Part shown: piece by piece, positions 44,930 to 55,939 of the stretch
Numbering within the stretch: position 1 is the first letter of the stretch
Layout of the letters: each line of letters opens with the position of its first letter
Origin: Castor canadensis
Taxonomy: Eukaryota; Chordata; Mammalia; Rodentia; Castoridae
Reading direction: 5' to 3'
Assembly: GCF_047511655.1 (NCBI RefSeq)
Contig: NC_133390.1
Location: 158,097,583-158,161,582 of the forward strand
DNA: 64,000 nucleotides
Translations under genes and position numbers: made by a program
The notes under the pieces: model-generated
The model's input: the letters and a program-made list of their open reading frames with translations, nothing else
Database searches by the model: none
What the model was told of the DNA's origin: nothing

Positions 44930-45165
44930 TTTTTTTGGCAGTACTGGGGTTTGAACTCAGGGCCTCATGCTTGCTAGGCAGATGCTCTATCACTTAAACC
45001 ACTCTGCCAGCCCGTGTGTGTATGTGTGTGTGATGGTTTGTTTTGTTTTGTTTTTAGATAGGGTCTTGAGAACTATTTGACCAGTATTGGCTTCGTACCA
45101 CAATCCTCCTGATCTCTGCCTCATGAGTAGCTAGGATTATAGACATGAGGCACGGGCTCCCAGAC
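44930..45165 (-). repeat. B1-ID SINE, full ID half with TG insertion
   Basis: The reverse ID half is complete (CTCATGCTTGCTAGGCAGAT). The linker region has a TGTGTGTATGTGTGTGTG insertion and a TTTTG repeat, then the B1 half follows. Confidence 0.85.
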
Positions 45166-45396
45166 TACATGAACTTTTGTGATCTGAGTTGAAGCTGTGC
45201 CCCTCCAGAGAGCTTTGGTATTTGTTCTTGTTAAATATCTCCATGTAGAACCAATTTTACTTTAATTTTTTGGCTTACAGGTTCTGAAGACATGGTTAGT
45301 GTTCAGATGTTGTTTAAACCCACCTGAAGGTGGGCCAATGGTTACAAATTCTCAAAGGAGATTTTTTCATGAAGAACAAAGCTAGAATAGACATAT
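45166..45396. other. intergenic, nothing recognised
   Basis: No repeat or coding similarity was recognised. Confidence 0.45.
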
Positions 45397-45740
45397 TGCT
45401 ACCAGCAGGGTGGAGTTTGTGATCAGAAGACTTCCAAATTCTTTGTGTCTCTCAGGCAAGAATCCATCACAGGACACGTGGGCACAAATGGAGTTTATTA
45501 AAAGTTAGGAAAGGGAACTACAAAAGGGAGCATGATGGGCCCAGGTGGAAGCCAGAGGCAAGAGAGTGAGCTTCTCTTCTCCAGGTGCTTTTAAAACTTT
45601 TGATATTCTAGGGGAAGGGAGGAACCAGGTGGTACCTATCCAATAATCAATGAATGGGAGAGGCATGGGTGCTCCCTTAGCCAAGTGAGGGTGGTCTGGG
45701 CTGTCCCTGAGCCAGGTGTGGGCAACCTACATATACATCA
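45397..45740 (-). mobile_element. solo LTR (ERV-A type), reverse
   Basis: The reverse complement has CACCCTCACTTGGC, AAGTTTTAAAAGCACCTGGA-like promoter text (plus GGTGCTTTTAAAACTTTTGA), AATAAACTCCATTTG and CTTCTGATCACAAACTCC. It lies in the opposite orientation to the other copies. The 5' limit near the AT run at 45735 is uncertain. Confidence 0.82.
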
Positions 45741-46028
45741 TATATATATTTTTTTTATGATTCCCAAGCTTTCCCTAGTCCTAGCCTGCTTCAATATGTC
45801 CTTGTCATTTCTCTATCATGGTGGAAAAACTCTCATTCATTTTCTGACTAAAGCTCCAAGTTGTTCCTGGGCATCAGAGGTCCAAATCCATGCTTTATAT
45901 TCTGTCCATTTGGATCTGAAAACATCAGGCCCTCGATTACTGAATAAATTACACCCTACATTTCCCCAGCCATCTAATTTGTGTCTTTCCTCCAGTTTTA
46001 AGCCCATCTGTATTTTTTTGCCCTTGGA
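45741..46028. other. intergenic, nothing recognised
   Basis: No named element. A 125-codon open frame covers it but has no recognisable similarity. Confidence 0.4.
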
Positions 46029-46218
46029 TATTATATTAGTCAGACTTTTCTCATTGCTTTGATCAAATACCTGAGAGAAGAAATGAAGGCAGAAATTGTT
46101 TATTTTGGCTCACAGTTTCAGAGATGTCAGTCCATCATGGTGGGGAAGGCGTGGCAGAACAGAACAGTTTATATCAGGGTGGCCAGGAAGCAACGAAAAA
46201 GTGAATATAAGAAGGAGC

Positions 46219-46640
46219 TAGACCCGTTGCCAGTGACTCACACCTGTAATCCTCGCTGCTGAGGAGGCAGAGATCAGGAAGGTGGCAGTTCAGATCCAGC
46301 CTTTTTTTTTTTTTTTTTGGTGGTGGTACTGGGGTTTGAACACAGGGCCTACACCTTGAGCCACTCCACCAGCCCTTTTTTGTGAAGGGCTTTTTCAAAA
46401 TAGGGTCTCACAAACTATCTGCCTGGGCTGGCTTTGAACTGCAAGCCTTCTGATCTCTGCCTCCTGAATAGCTAGGATTATGGGTGTGAGCCACCAGAGC
46501 CCAACATCATGAGACCCTATCTTGGAAAAAAAGTCACAAAAAAGGACTGGCAGAGTGACTCAGATGATGGAGCACTTGCCTAGCAAGTGTGAAGCCCTGA
46601 GTTCAAACTCCAGTACCACCAAGAAAAAAAAAAAAGAAGA
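46219..46640 (+). repeat. B1-ID SINE split by another SINE
   Basis: The B1 half (GACTCACACCTGTAATCCTC ... CAGTTCAGATCCAGCC, 46219-46301) resumes at 46506 (CATGAGACCCTATCTTGG ... GACTGGCAGAGTGACTCAGA) with a full ID half (CACTTGCCTAGCAAGTGTGA) and an A tail. Confidence 0.85.
46302..46505 (-). repeat. B1-ID SINE nested in another SINE
   Basis: A T-run tail at 46302-46319, a shortened reverse ID half (AACACAGGGCCTACACCTTG) and a B1 half. It is inserted in opposite orientation into the B1 half of the older copy. Confidence 0.88.
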
Positions 46641-46965
46641 AGCCAGGCAGAAGCAAGCACACAGCTTAACCACTGAAAGGCAGCTGGATGGATGCATTCT
46701 CTGGGAAGATTAAACCTACAATTTTAATAAATTTCTATAAACTAAAAAAAAAAGAAGAAAGAAGTCAGAGCAGGATAATATCCCTGAAAGGCACACACCC
46801 AGAGAACTACTTCCTCCAATGGTCCAATGAGGCCCCATTGCCTACCTTTCACCACTTTCCAATAATGCCACCATTATTGGCCACCATCAAGGGATTAATC
46901 TACCCATTAGGTCAGAGTCCTCATAAGCTAATCATCTCCAGAAATGCCATGCAGATACACCCGTA

Positions 46966-47764
46966 AGTGTACTCTACTAATCTCTGAGGCATTTCTCAGT
47001 CTGTTTAAGTTGACAAGATTAACTGTCACGCAGAGAGAAAGAGAAATGTCCTGGGCTTATTTTCTTAAGGGCTCAATGTGCACCTCATGATATTTTAGAA
47101 AATAATTTTTGGTATTTTGTAGCAGACAGTTTTCAGAAAATCTAGACTGAAATACTGCTAGAAACAGAATGCCAGGCATTTCTGCACCCATCAAAATATT
47201 TCCCTTCTCATCTCCTCACAGCCCCTCAGGAGAAAATGTGTAATGGAGATGCTGGGGCCTCTCGAGTCACACAGACTCACCTGGAGTCTGAAAAGCCAGA
47301 ACAGTGTAGCATAATTTTCCTCATTAAGATTCTGTTTAATCTTTAAGGATTTTGTTAACATTTGGTTTGGTTTAATTTATCCATATTCCATTTCTCAGAA
47401 ACAGGCATCATGGGGATTCTAATGGCTTCTTGAGCATCAAATAGCTCTTGAAAGTAAAACTGTGATGGATTGAGTGTGAATGAAGCAAACAGGGATTCAG
47501 TTTTCCTTGAAATACATATGGATTTAATAATTAACAGGGAAGCTCTTCATAAGGAAAAACGTATTAGGATATTGTTCAAGATGCATGAGAAATGGAGAAT
47601 GTTTCTGGATTGAACTGCCCCAGAAAATAGCTTTCCTCTGAAACTCTGATGATATAGCCAGAGAACGAATAGTCCCAGCCAAAAGGTAAAAAAGTGTAGC
47701 ACAATTTCTGGCACATAATAAGGAATTAAGGAGTTTTTGTTTAATCTCCATTTTAAAAACATTT
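46966..47764. other. intergenic, nothing recognised
   Basis: Unique-looking DNA with no repeat or gene recognised. Confidence 0.5.
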
Positions 47765-47843
47765 TACAGCACTGCAGCTTGAACTCAGGGCCTCATGCTT
47801 ACTAGGCAGACAGTCTACAACTTGAATCACTCCACCATCCCTT
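47765..47843 (-). repeat. ID SINE
   Basis: ACAGCACTGCAGCTTGAACT, CATGCTTACTAGGCAGACAG and ATCACTCCACCATCCC are a reverse stand-alone ID element. Confidence 0.75.
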
Positions 47844-47954
47844 AATATGTTTCAAACACAATGAAGAATATTTCTGTGGAAGAAATTTCTTTCACAGCTG
47901 CCCTCAGGAGTTTGCAGTCTAGTAGTCACTGTGCAATAAATAAATAAATAAAAT

Positions 47955-48050
47955 GAAGCTGGGCGTGGTGGGTCACACCTGTAATCTGGCTCTCAGTAGG
48001 CTGAGGCAGGAAGATTATGAGTTCCAGACCAACCTGGGCTACATAGGGAG
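47955..48050 (+). repeat. B1 monomer SINE
   Basis: AGCTGGGCGTGGTGGGTCAC, GGCTGAGGCAGGAAGATTA and CCAACCTGGGCTACATAGGG form a sense B1 monomer. It follows an AAATA repeat. Confidence 0.8.
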
Positions 48051-48427
48051 TGAAATCAATAGATAAAAAGCAATGTTCAGGCTCTGCTGCAGAGACAAAA
48101 ATGATTATTACATTCTGCGGAAGGAATCTGGCAAGGCAGCAGAGATAACCCTTGGGCTGAGTCTTAAGGTCTGTTTACTTGGTGGACTCTGATGGGCAGA
48201 GGGAGCACATTTCGAGATTCAAGCAGGGAGACAACTTAGAGTTTTAAAGAAACCATGATTAATATGAGATGCCAAAGTATAGTAGAAGAGAGGGGTGCTC
48301 TGAGAGACGGGCCTGCAGTGCCAGTTACAGTCCCAGCTAAAGAGGGATTGTGTTCTGAGACTTCTGGACTTTACCCTGAAAGATTAAAATTGTAACCATC
48401 ATCTCAGCATCTCAGTACTCACCTTAC
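48051..48427. other. intergenic, nothing recognised
   Basis: No named element or gene. Confidence 0.45.
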
Positions 48428-49110
48428 ATAGATATACTGAAAAATGTCCTTTTAGTGAGGCATAATTTATGTCCAATAAAATGTACGCATTTCATGTGTT
48501 TGTTTTGGTGACTTTTTTTTGTGATACTGGAGTTTGAACTCAGGGCCTTCACCTTGAGCCACTCCAACAGTCTTTTTTTGTGAAGAGGTTTTTTGAGACA
48601 GGGTCTCACAAACTATTTGCCCGGGGTTGGCTTCAAACCATGATCCTCCTGATCTCTGCCTCCTGAGAAGCTAGGATTACAGATGTGAGTCACTGGTGCC
48701 TGGCTGTTTTGGTGACTTTTGACAAATTTGTATGCCCATGGAACCACTGGCATTCAGTCTGAGGACTTTTACCATTATCTCAAGTACTTCGCATATGGCT
48801 CTCACTCCACCCCTACAAACACCCAGGCAGCCAGTATAGAGGTCTGTCATGATCAGTAAGACCCGTCTTTCTAAGGTCTCACTTCAGCGGAATCACAGAT
48901 GAAGTGTGTTTGTGTCCGGCTTCTTTTTCTCAGCTCGATGTTCTTGAGGTATGCTCCATGTTCACACCTTGTTACTGCTGAGGTTTCACGAGATTTATGT
49001 AACAGACTCTGTTCACCTAATCACCTACCAGTGACACCTATTGATGGATATTTGTGTCATTTGATTCTGGCTTTTACAAAGCTGCTATGAATATTTGCGC
49101 CCAAGTCTTT
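48428..49110 (-). mobile_element. old L1M fragment interrupted by a SINE
   Basis: TGAGGCATAATTTATGTCCA, ATTTGTATGCCCATGGAACC, CACCCAGGCAGCCAGTATAG, CTATTGATGGATATTTGTGT and AAAGCTGCTATGAATATTTG follow the reverse text of ancient L1 3' regions. A SINE interrupts it at 48517-48704. Confidence 0.6.
48517..48704 (-). repeat. B1-ID SINE with 16-bp TSD
   Basis: Reverse composite SINE with a shortened ID half. TGTTTTGGTGACTTTT is exactly duplicated at 48501-48516 and 48705-48720. Confidence 0.94.
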
Positions 49111-50148
49111 GTCACATGTCACTGTGCCATGTGATGCAGCTAATAAATCTGGGAAGATGCTCCCTCCCCCAGGCCCCTGTCACTAGATGTGTGGGGCTGG
49201 GAGTGGGGGAGGGCAGCAGGAACAATTTGCCCCAGGCCTGGGCAGTCATTATCCCTCATTCTGCTGGCAAAAGAAATTGGTCCAAGAGCCGTCATGTGAC
49301 CCAAGAGATTACCTAGGCTCTTCTCAGGAGAAAGAAAGTGTCTTTCCACTCGGGTTGCTAAAAGGGACCATGTAAGCTTGGAGCTGCCATGTCTTTCTAC
49401 CATGGCTGCACAGAGAGGCCTTTCATGACACAGAGAATAAGAACCAGGCAGAGGCAAAACAGGCTGGGGAAAGAGAAAGAATCCTTGCTTCCTCCAGCAC
49501 TTAGACTCAAGCCTGACAACAACGCCCACGCTGAGAACTGGGAATCTGGAGAACCAAGAAAGAAGAAGCTGGAGACTAGAGGAGAAAGGACACAGTGGAG
49601 ACAGCTGAGTCAAGAGTCATGCTCTCAGTGTCCTGGTGTCCCGAAGGTCAGCCCCTTCTTAAGTCTGAGATGAGATGAGGAAGCTGCCAGGCTGAGGCCC
49701 TGACAAAGAGCGGTAAGCTGGCTCTTCATCTGTGGAGAAAGAGACCACTAAGACAGAGAGTGGTTTCTGTACTGTCTGCTCCCCCATCCTTAGTTCTGCT
49801 CGACAGATCTGCGTGGGTATCTGCCTGTTAACGTGCCAGTGGGATGGAGCCTGAGGGTGTGAAGATGAACACAGGCTCTCCTTTCCAGTACCTCACCCAT
49901 CAATGGAGGAGGGAACCTCATGCAGCTGGGGTGCCTCATGCAGTAAGGGGTGAAGACTTAGAGGATGAACTGAGAAAGAGACGAGCACTGCAGGCAGACA
50001 AGACTCGTTTGATGTTCTAGAATGTGTGGGGAAAGGAAGGCAATAAATAGGCAGAAATAATGGTAGGGAACCAGGAGTCTGGTCACAAAGGATCTTGAAT
50101 GCCACATGAAGAACTTTACGTTTTATGTTGTAAGCATTGAAAATTTAT
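49111..50148. other. intergenic, nothing recognised
   Basis: Moderate GC content. Overlapping open frames near 49140-49680 have no recognisable protein similarity and no splice context that I trust. Confidence 0.45.
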
Positions 50149-50492
50149 ATTAGTCAGCTAGGGCTGCCATAACAAAGGATCACAGACTGGGTGGCTTAAA
50201 CAACAGACATATATTTTCTCACAGATGTGGAAGCTGGAAGTTCAATATCAAATTGTTGGCAGCTTTGGTTTCTTCTAAGGGCTCTCTCTTTGGCTTGCAG
50301 ATGGTTGTGTTTTCCCTGTTTCCTTTCTCACAAGGAGAGCAGTCAGACTGGAGTAGGGCTCTCCCTACTGGTCTCTTTTTTAACTTAATTTCTTCTTTAA
50401 TGACCCTATCTTCAAATACCATCACATTGAGATACCAGGAATTAGGAGTTCAGCATAAGAATTTTGGGGGAACACCGTTCAGCCCGTAACAG
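50149..50492 (-). mobile_element. MLT1-like MaLR LTR
   Basis: TATATTAGTCAGCTAGGGCT, CAGACTGGGTGGCTTAAACA, TTGGCTTGCAGATGG, CTTCAAATACCATCACATTG and AATTTTGGGGGAACACC are the reverse complement of an MLT1 LTR of placental mammals. Confidence 0.85.
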
Positions 50493-50639
50493 GAGCCACT
50501 GAAGGACTTCAAGAGGGGAAGGGCGTGAACAGATTCTATACTTTGGAAATATTACTTGTAAAGTGTGAAGGGACTAAAAGGATAAGACTTGAAGGGTTTC
50601 TCAAGTCTTTGGGAAGTACCCAGGCAAGATGTGTTGGAA

Positions 50640-51290
50640 AAACACTCCATTTTTCTGCTATTATACCACAAACAACACAAAAGGCTCCTGTGACCCTGAA
50701 AGTGTTAAGGAATTGTCACCACAGGCAAGCTAGCAATTCTGTAGCAGTGGATACCAGTTGGATGTCCTCTAATTCAATTCAATTGACACTATCAACCTGG
50801 AGATAGAGTCTGATTCCAAAGTGTCTGGGCTCAAATCCAAGACCTCTTCTCCCTTACACACATTAGATGGTAGTCACAAGCTCTGGGTTTTACTATGGTT
50901 CTGACCAATCAGTTCTAAATGGAGATTCCCACAACCCTCTCCTTTGGTTGATTAGTTTTCTTGAGCAGCTCACAGAACTCCAGCAAACACTTAGGTTTAC
51001 TTTATTAGGATGTTACAAAGGATATAGATGAAGAGGTTCATATGTAGAGCTATGGAAGAAGGTGCACAGTTTCCATGCTGTCTCCAAGACTTACACAAGG
51101 CCAACTATCTGAAAACCCTCCAAGCCCTGTCTTTTGGGGGATTTTATTTTATGGACATTTTACTACATAGACATGATTGCTTATAGATGTAATGGAGAAA
51201 CCCAGCAAGGCTGGTACATTCAGAGTCTTCTTGGCCTCTCTGAGCAACATTCCTTCTTCCAAGGTACGGTGTGGAAACTCTTTGGAATGA
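50640..51290 (-). mobile_element. MLT2/ERV-L-like LTR
   Basis: GAGTCTGATTCCAAAGTGTC, CTGACCAATCAGTTCTAAAT, GAGCAGCTCACAGAACTCCA, GTTACAAAGGATATAGATGA and TTTTGGGGGATTTTATTTTA read as an old ERV-L LTR in reverse. Limits are approximate. Confidence 0.55.
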
Positions 51291-51437
51291 AGAGGGTTGT
51301 ATGACCTTCTCTCACATAGAGTTTTTATGACCCTCTATGGGGGAAGAAAAATTCTAACTTCTACAGTCTGCCTTGGGAAGGTAGTTTTAAACTGGGAACC
51401 ATGGACAAAAATATCTACTCATCTGTGTATTTATGTT

Positions 51438-51493
<56 letters not shown>
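51438..51493. repeat. (ATCT)n microsatellite
   Basis: About 14 near-perfect ATCT units. Flanking bases 51291-51437 and 51494-51811 show nothing recognisable. Confidence 0.96.
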
Positions 51494-51494
<1 letters not shown>

Positions 51495-51811
51495 ATCTTA
51501 TCATATAAGGGATTACAATGGCATGAGAGCCTACTCTAAGATGCTACTCAATTAGAAAACAAATCACTCAAATGTAAATGTAAGTGGCTTACAAGCAATT
51601 GAAGAGTCTCCCCACAGGACAAATTCTGCTATACAAGATGTTTATGCACATTTGTTTTGAAGGAAGGAAAGTAGGTAGCATGAGGCAGGAAGGAGGTCCG
51701 TGAAGGATTCTTCAAGTATCTTATGGCTTCAGAGGGCACCCTAGGTTTAGATTTTGTTCCTTTACTTGTCACTGTTCTTATTACCATTCCTATTTTGTTA
51801 CAGAGACTGTT

Positions 51812-52020
51812 TTTGTAGTACTGGGGCTTGAACTCAGGGTCTTATGCTTGCTAGGCAGGGGCTCTACCACTTGAGCTATTCTGCCAGCCCTTTTATGTGT
51901 TGGGTATTTTTGAGATAGGGTCTCACAAACTATTTTCCCGGGCTGTCTTTGAACCACATTCTCCTGATCTTTGCCTCTTGAGTAGCTAGGATTATAGGCG
52001 TGAGCCACCGATGTTAGGCC
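51812..52020 (-). repeat. B1-ID SINE, full ID half
   Basis: The reverse ID half keeps CTTGCTAGGCAGGGGCTCTA, then linker and B1 half. This is the full-length ID variant. Confidence 0.88.
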
Positions 52021-52895
52021 ATGGAGACTTATTTTTGATATGGGAGAACAACCACACAATATGGAGTTGAGGTCTTCTTGGAGCCTTAGTTCTTGCCATT
52101 ACTAGGTGAGCAATCATTTTATCTTTTGAACCTTAGTTTCCTGATATGTAAAATAGGGGTGCAAATGATAATATCGATCTCACAGGTTTGTTGAAAGAAT
52201 GGAATGAGATTAAGAATGAGGAGGTACTTTTTAAAGAACTGTATACCTGTTATTTATTGCACTTGGTACCCCCGAAAGATACTTTCATGTCTGTAGGTGG
52301 GCCTGGGAGACTGATATTCTTTCAGAGCATATTAGCAACTATGATTTATTGAGTTACCCATCATGAGCCCTGGCTATAAGCACCAGAGTACATTTTCCTT
52401 AGAGAAGGGGATCCCCAGATCACAGGAATTGGTTTGGTATTAGTTGTATCAATATGAAAGAGAAAAGCAAGACTTCCCTGGGCTATTTGGATCTCATTAC
52501 CAGAAGGATAAAATAAGGCTTGAATTCAGTAAATGCTAGAAATTGGGGGGCATGTTTAATGTCACTAAGGTAGAAAGGAGAGAGCAAATAGACAACAGAA
52601 GAGAAAAAAGGGATGAGAGTGAGCCAGAAAGGGAATATGGAAACAAAAGGGAAAATCAGAAAAGAGACCAGAAAATTAAAAAGACTTTCCTCAGATGTCT
52701 CATATTTCAGACTTTGTAGTCATGTCTCATTTTTTTAAGCACATGAACCTCAAGAAAAGGGAGGGAACTGTTCTATATAACATCATTTATGTTTAGGCCT
52801 GATCAATGTCAACTCATTATTAATAATATTGTCATTTGCAAGCAATGATTCCAGGAATTTTTGACTTGGGTTTATTATATGTGGGAAACTGATAG
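52021..52895. other. intergenic, nothing recognised
   Basis: AT- and purine-rich DNA. No element or gene was identified. Confidence 0.45.
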
Positions 52896-53222
52896 GTGTA
52901 TTGAATAAGCTGCATGTTTGAGTTTGGCACAACCCCAAACTGCAGAAGAGAACAAGTGTAATTATGCTCAGTAAAATTGCACTTGATTGGCACAGCCTCA
53001 GCTGCAGAAGTGGGCAAGATGCAGGACAGCCGTATTACAGTGTTGCTACTGTATATAATAAACACACTGGAAGTGGGAGGAGCTGGTGTGCCTCCATCCG
53101 AACACACAAGCCTACCTGGCCCCAGCTTTATGCATGTTTGGTCTTTTGTCTGTCTTTTCTGGCATTTCCCGTCACCCCCCACCCAGTTAAGGTTTCTAGG
53201 ACAAGCTTGTGCGGGATGCGAG
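52896..53222 (+). mobile_element. diverged class II LTR
   Basis: GAGTTTGGCACAACCCCAAA, GCTGCAGAAGTGGGCAAGAT, CTGTATATAATAAACACACT, CATGTTTGGTCTTTTGTCTG and AGGTTTCTAGGACAAGCTTG match the LTRs of the nested provirus at 55.5 and 56.8 kb, with more changes. The 5' part is missing or diverged. Probably an older solo LTR. Confidence 0.75.
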
Positions 53223-54158
53223 AATTATATATACTAATTCATGTTTTGTGAATCATATACCTCATTCAGATCCCTCAGATGTGGGATTGCTAAGGAAACT
53301 ACTTTTAAACTGAAACTTGAAGGATGACAAAAACTTAGTCCTGAGAGGACTGGGGAAAGACTAGTCCAGGCAGAGGAAATGACATGTGTGTAGTCATTGT
53401 ATAGACGACACAGTGAGCTGTGGCTCATGTGGTCCATCAAAGCAGAATCATGAGTCAATGTTGGCAAAGTTTAGTAAAAAAAAAAAATCTTTCTCTTGTT
53501 TCTTATTCCTTAGAGTTCACACTAATTGTTAAGTGTCTTGGGTATGGTCAAGGCTGAAATAAATGCCAACCGTTGGAACAGAGCTAGCCATGAGGCCAGC
53601 CTAACAGCCTCTGTGAGTGAGGACAATTCAGGAGAATAAATTAAACTGAAGGATCCAGCATATTTGAATTTATCCAGTATGTGATTAGAGGTGAACTGCT
53701 GAAAATGTCCTTGTTTGCATTTTCTCCACACTCCACCATCATTTTTATGTTTCTGGTGATTTGGTGACCTGTCTGGTTCCTATGTCCCCCACTTCTGTGA
53801 TTGCTGCTCCTGCTGCTATCATCACCTCTGTAGCCATTTCCTAGGCCAGGCACCTCACAGCCACCTTGGACTCTTCCATCATTTGTCAAGAGCAATGGAT
53901 TCCTCTTCTGTCCACCCACATAGATTTCACTGTCCCTCCAGTGAGTTGCTTCTGGCTCATTCTCAAGGTCACTAACGATGCCAGGCTTTCCTGCTTAGTT
54001 ACCTGGCTCCTGCCTCATCCAGCTCCATCTGTCCTTCAAGTATCTGTTGTGTTCATCTCCTTTCATTGCCTGTCCTAATTCTGCCCCTTTCTTATCTCTG
54101 AACATTTTCTCTGTAAAGGAATTCCCATAAGGCTGGCTTAAGGTTGCCTCAGACTCTG
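53223..54158. other. intergenic, possible L2 remnant
   Basis: 53265-53420 (AAACTTGAAGGATGACAAAA ... GTCCAGGCAGAGGAAATGAC) has the flavour of an old LINE-2. Nothing else was recognised up to the ERV-C LTR. Confidence 0.35.
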
Positions 54159-54546
54159 TGAGGCAGGCTAGAAGTAGGAAAAGTTTGGGGCTCATGTAGT
54201 ACCCTGGGGGTGGGTCAGACCACCCCCACCTGGCTGGGAACAACTGCCCTCGCCCCTCCCCACTCATTCATTATTGGGTGGGAACCTCCTGGGCCTGCCC
54301 TTCCATGGGGTAATGTAGGTTTTTAAGGCACTTGAAGAAGAAAAGCTCTCCTTATGCTGGTGGATTCCATCTGTACCCACCGTGCCCTCTTCTTCATCCC
54401 TTTTTTCACCTGGCAGAAGAGGTGACTCCCCTTTTCTCAATAAAGCTATCCTACCTTACCCCATCCATGTGCTCTGCTTGGATTTTTCCATTTGGAGCAC
54501 AAAACCCAGGATCTTCTGATCACAGACTGCACCAGTGCCATTAACA
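54159..54546 (+). mobile_element. 5' LTR of ERV-C
   Basis: Starts TGAGGCAGGCTAGAAGTAGG and ends CATTAACA, 388 bp. AATAAAGC (about 54440) is the polyadenylation signal, and CTTCTGATCACAGACTGCAC lies near the end. TTTGTGGCAAAGC follows, the expected primer-binding-site position, but the tRNA was not identified. Confidence 0.9.
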
Positions 54547-55500
54547 TTTGTGGCAAAGCAAGCCAGCAGAAACTGACTGGTGAGTTCCCAGTACGCCATC
54601 TCTGCTAATCTTTATTTTAATCCATCTTTCTCTGTCCTCAGGTCCCACACCTCACCACCTGATGCTTCAGAACCAAACACCACTTATGGCTTGGATGGGA
54701 TGGGACCCTCACAATGGGGCACTCACCGATGCTCAGGACTGTTTGGAGCCCCAGTGCAGACAGACCACACCCTGATTGACAGGATGCAACATTCACTGGC
54801 AGGACTCACAAGCTCCCATGAGCACCCCAAGGCACAGTGTTCATATCCAGATTCCCTGGTCCTGGCTCAGGGGATAGACCACATTAAAAGCTAGCTGCCC
54901 CTTCCCCAACTTTCCCTTCCTCTCTCTCCACTGTCCTTTCCTTTGTTGAGCTGTGGGAGATCATACTCTAAGGTCTCTAATCCCTATATGACCAGGGTCA
55001 ATTAGATAAGCCCCCACCATCTGGGTTAAGCTTCCCCCATCTTTCTATTCTTCTTCTCTTTTGTTTCTCCCAAAATTGGTGATTTTAAAACAAGTGGGAG
55101 GCACACCTCCATCAGCCCATCCAGCAACAAGCTTTTTTCTTTTCTTTTTAACAAAAAAAAAGGAACATAAAAATTGGCTCCAGAGGAGCTGACACCTGCC
55201 CTAGGAAAGCATGGCTGCTCATAAAATAGGGGAGGAAGCTGCACAGATAGAGAGCAAATAAACTGCTACCTGTGGGGTGGGAGGCTTGTGTACCCTTTGC
55301 AATCACTCCCCCTCTCTGGAGGGAGGGAGGGGACATAAAACTGCAGGCTTTACATCTGTCAGGGAACGCAATAGTGGTAAAGGGAAGGGAGACTTGCTGC
55401 CCCCTCCTGAGCACAGCATCCCAGCTGCCATCAGCACCTGGGAATGGGCATGCACACATGACCTCCTGGGCCATCCCTTGGGGTGGACACTCACAGCATG
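54547..55500 (+). other. ERV-C leader, first part
   Basis: Aligns with the ERV-A leader just after its LTR (CCAAACACCACTTATGGCTT is present in both at 54671 and 24561). Contains a short TTTTAACAAAAAAAAAGGAA run near 55147. No coding region. Confidence 0.7.
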
Positions 55501-55506
55501 GCACAG

Positions 55507-55921
55507 AGTGGAGAGCAGAGTATGAGAAGCCTATGAAAATGTGACATAAGCACAGCTATGCCCAATAATCTGCAGGCTGAGTTGGCACAACCCCAGCCAC
55601 AGAAGGGGGCAAGGGCAAAATGCAGCACAGCTGCTTTTCCTAAGATGTTTATGTTCAGAGAGTAGTGATCACAGGTTCCTTCTGTTCCCAATATTTACAG
55701 TGTCACACCCCCCTCCAAGAACTGTTGCTCCACCTCCTTGTTTGCCACTGTATATGATAAACTCACTGGAGGTGGATGAGGCTGTTGTGTGTCTCCATCT
55801 GAGTGCCCAGCCCACCTGCCCCTAGATTTCTGCATGTTTGTCTTCTGTCTATTGTCCTTTCTCAATCTCCCATTGCTCCCAGTTAGGTTTCTAGGACAAG
55901 ACCTCATGCAGGCCATGAACA
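55507..55921 (+). mobile_element. 5' LTR of nested class II provirus
   Basis: About 415 bp, starting AGTGGAGAGCAG (the TG is mutated) and ending ATGAACA. TATA-like CTGTATATGATAAACTC is near 55747. Closely similar to 56827-57236. Confidence 0.88.
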
Positions 55922-55939
55922 GGGTGCCTGAACAGGGAC
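55922..55939 (+). promoter_or_regulatory. lysine-type primer-binding site
   Basis: GGGTGCCTGAACAGGGAC matches the tRNA-Lys3 site (TGGCGCCCGAACAGGGAC) at 15 of 18 positions, directly after the 5' LTR. This fits a betaretrovirus-like element. Confidence 0.85.

Larger units (their letters stand above)
46029..46965 (-). mobile_element. MaLR-type LTR interrupted by SINEs
   Basis: TATATTAGTCAGACTTTTCT, GGCTCACAGTTTCAGAGATG and GTCCATCATGGTGGGGAAGG (46029-46205), then TACTTCCTCCAATGG, CAATAATGCCACCATTATTG and ATTAGGTCAGAGTCCTCATA (46800-46965), are the two parts of a rodent MaLR-like LTR read in reverse. Two nested SINEs separate them. Confidence 0.6.

Noticed and set aside
45685-46062. 125-codon plus-strand frame
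   Set aside because: It begins inside the reverse LTR and ends in a MaLR-like LTR. Residues match nothing known.
49140-49680. Overlapping open frames (157 codons minus, 94 plus)
   Set aside because: No domain, no convincing splice signals and no conservation evidence. Likely chance in moderately GC-rich DNA.
51438-51493. Regular short repeats as a CRISPR-like array
   Set aside because: Perfect 4-base units without spacers: a simple microsatellite in a vertebrate genome.
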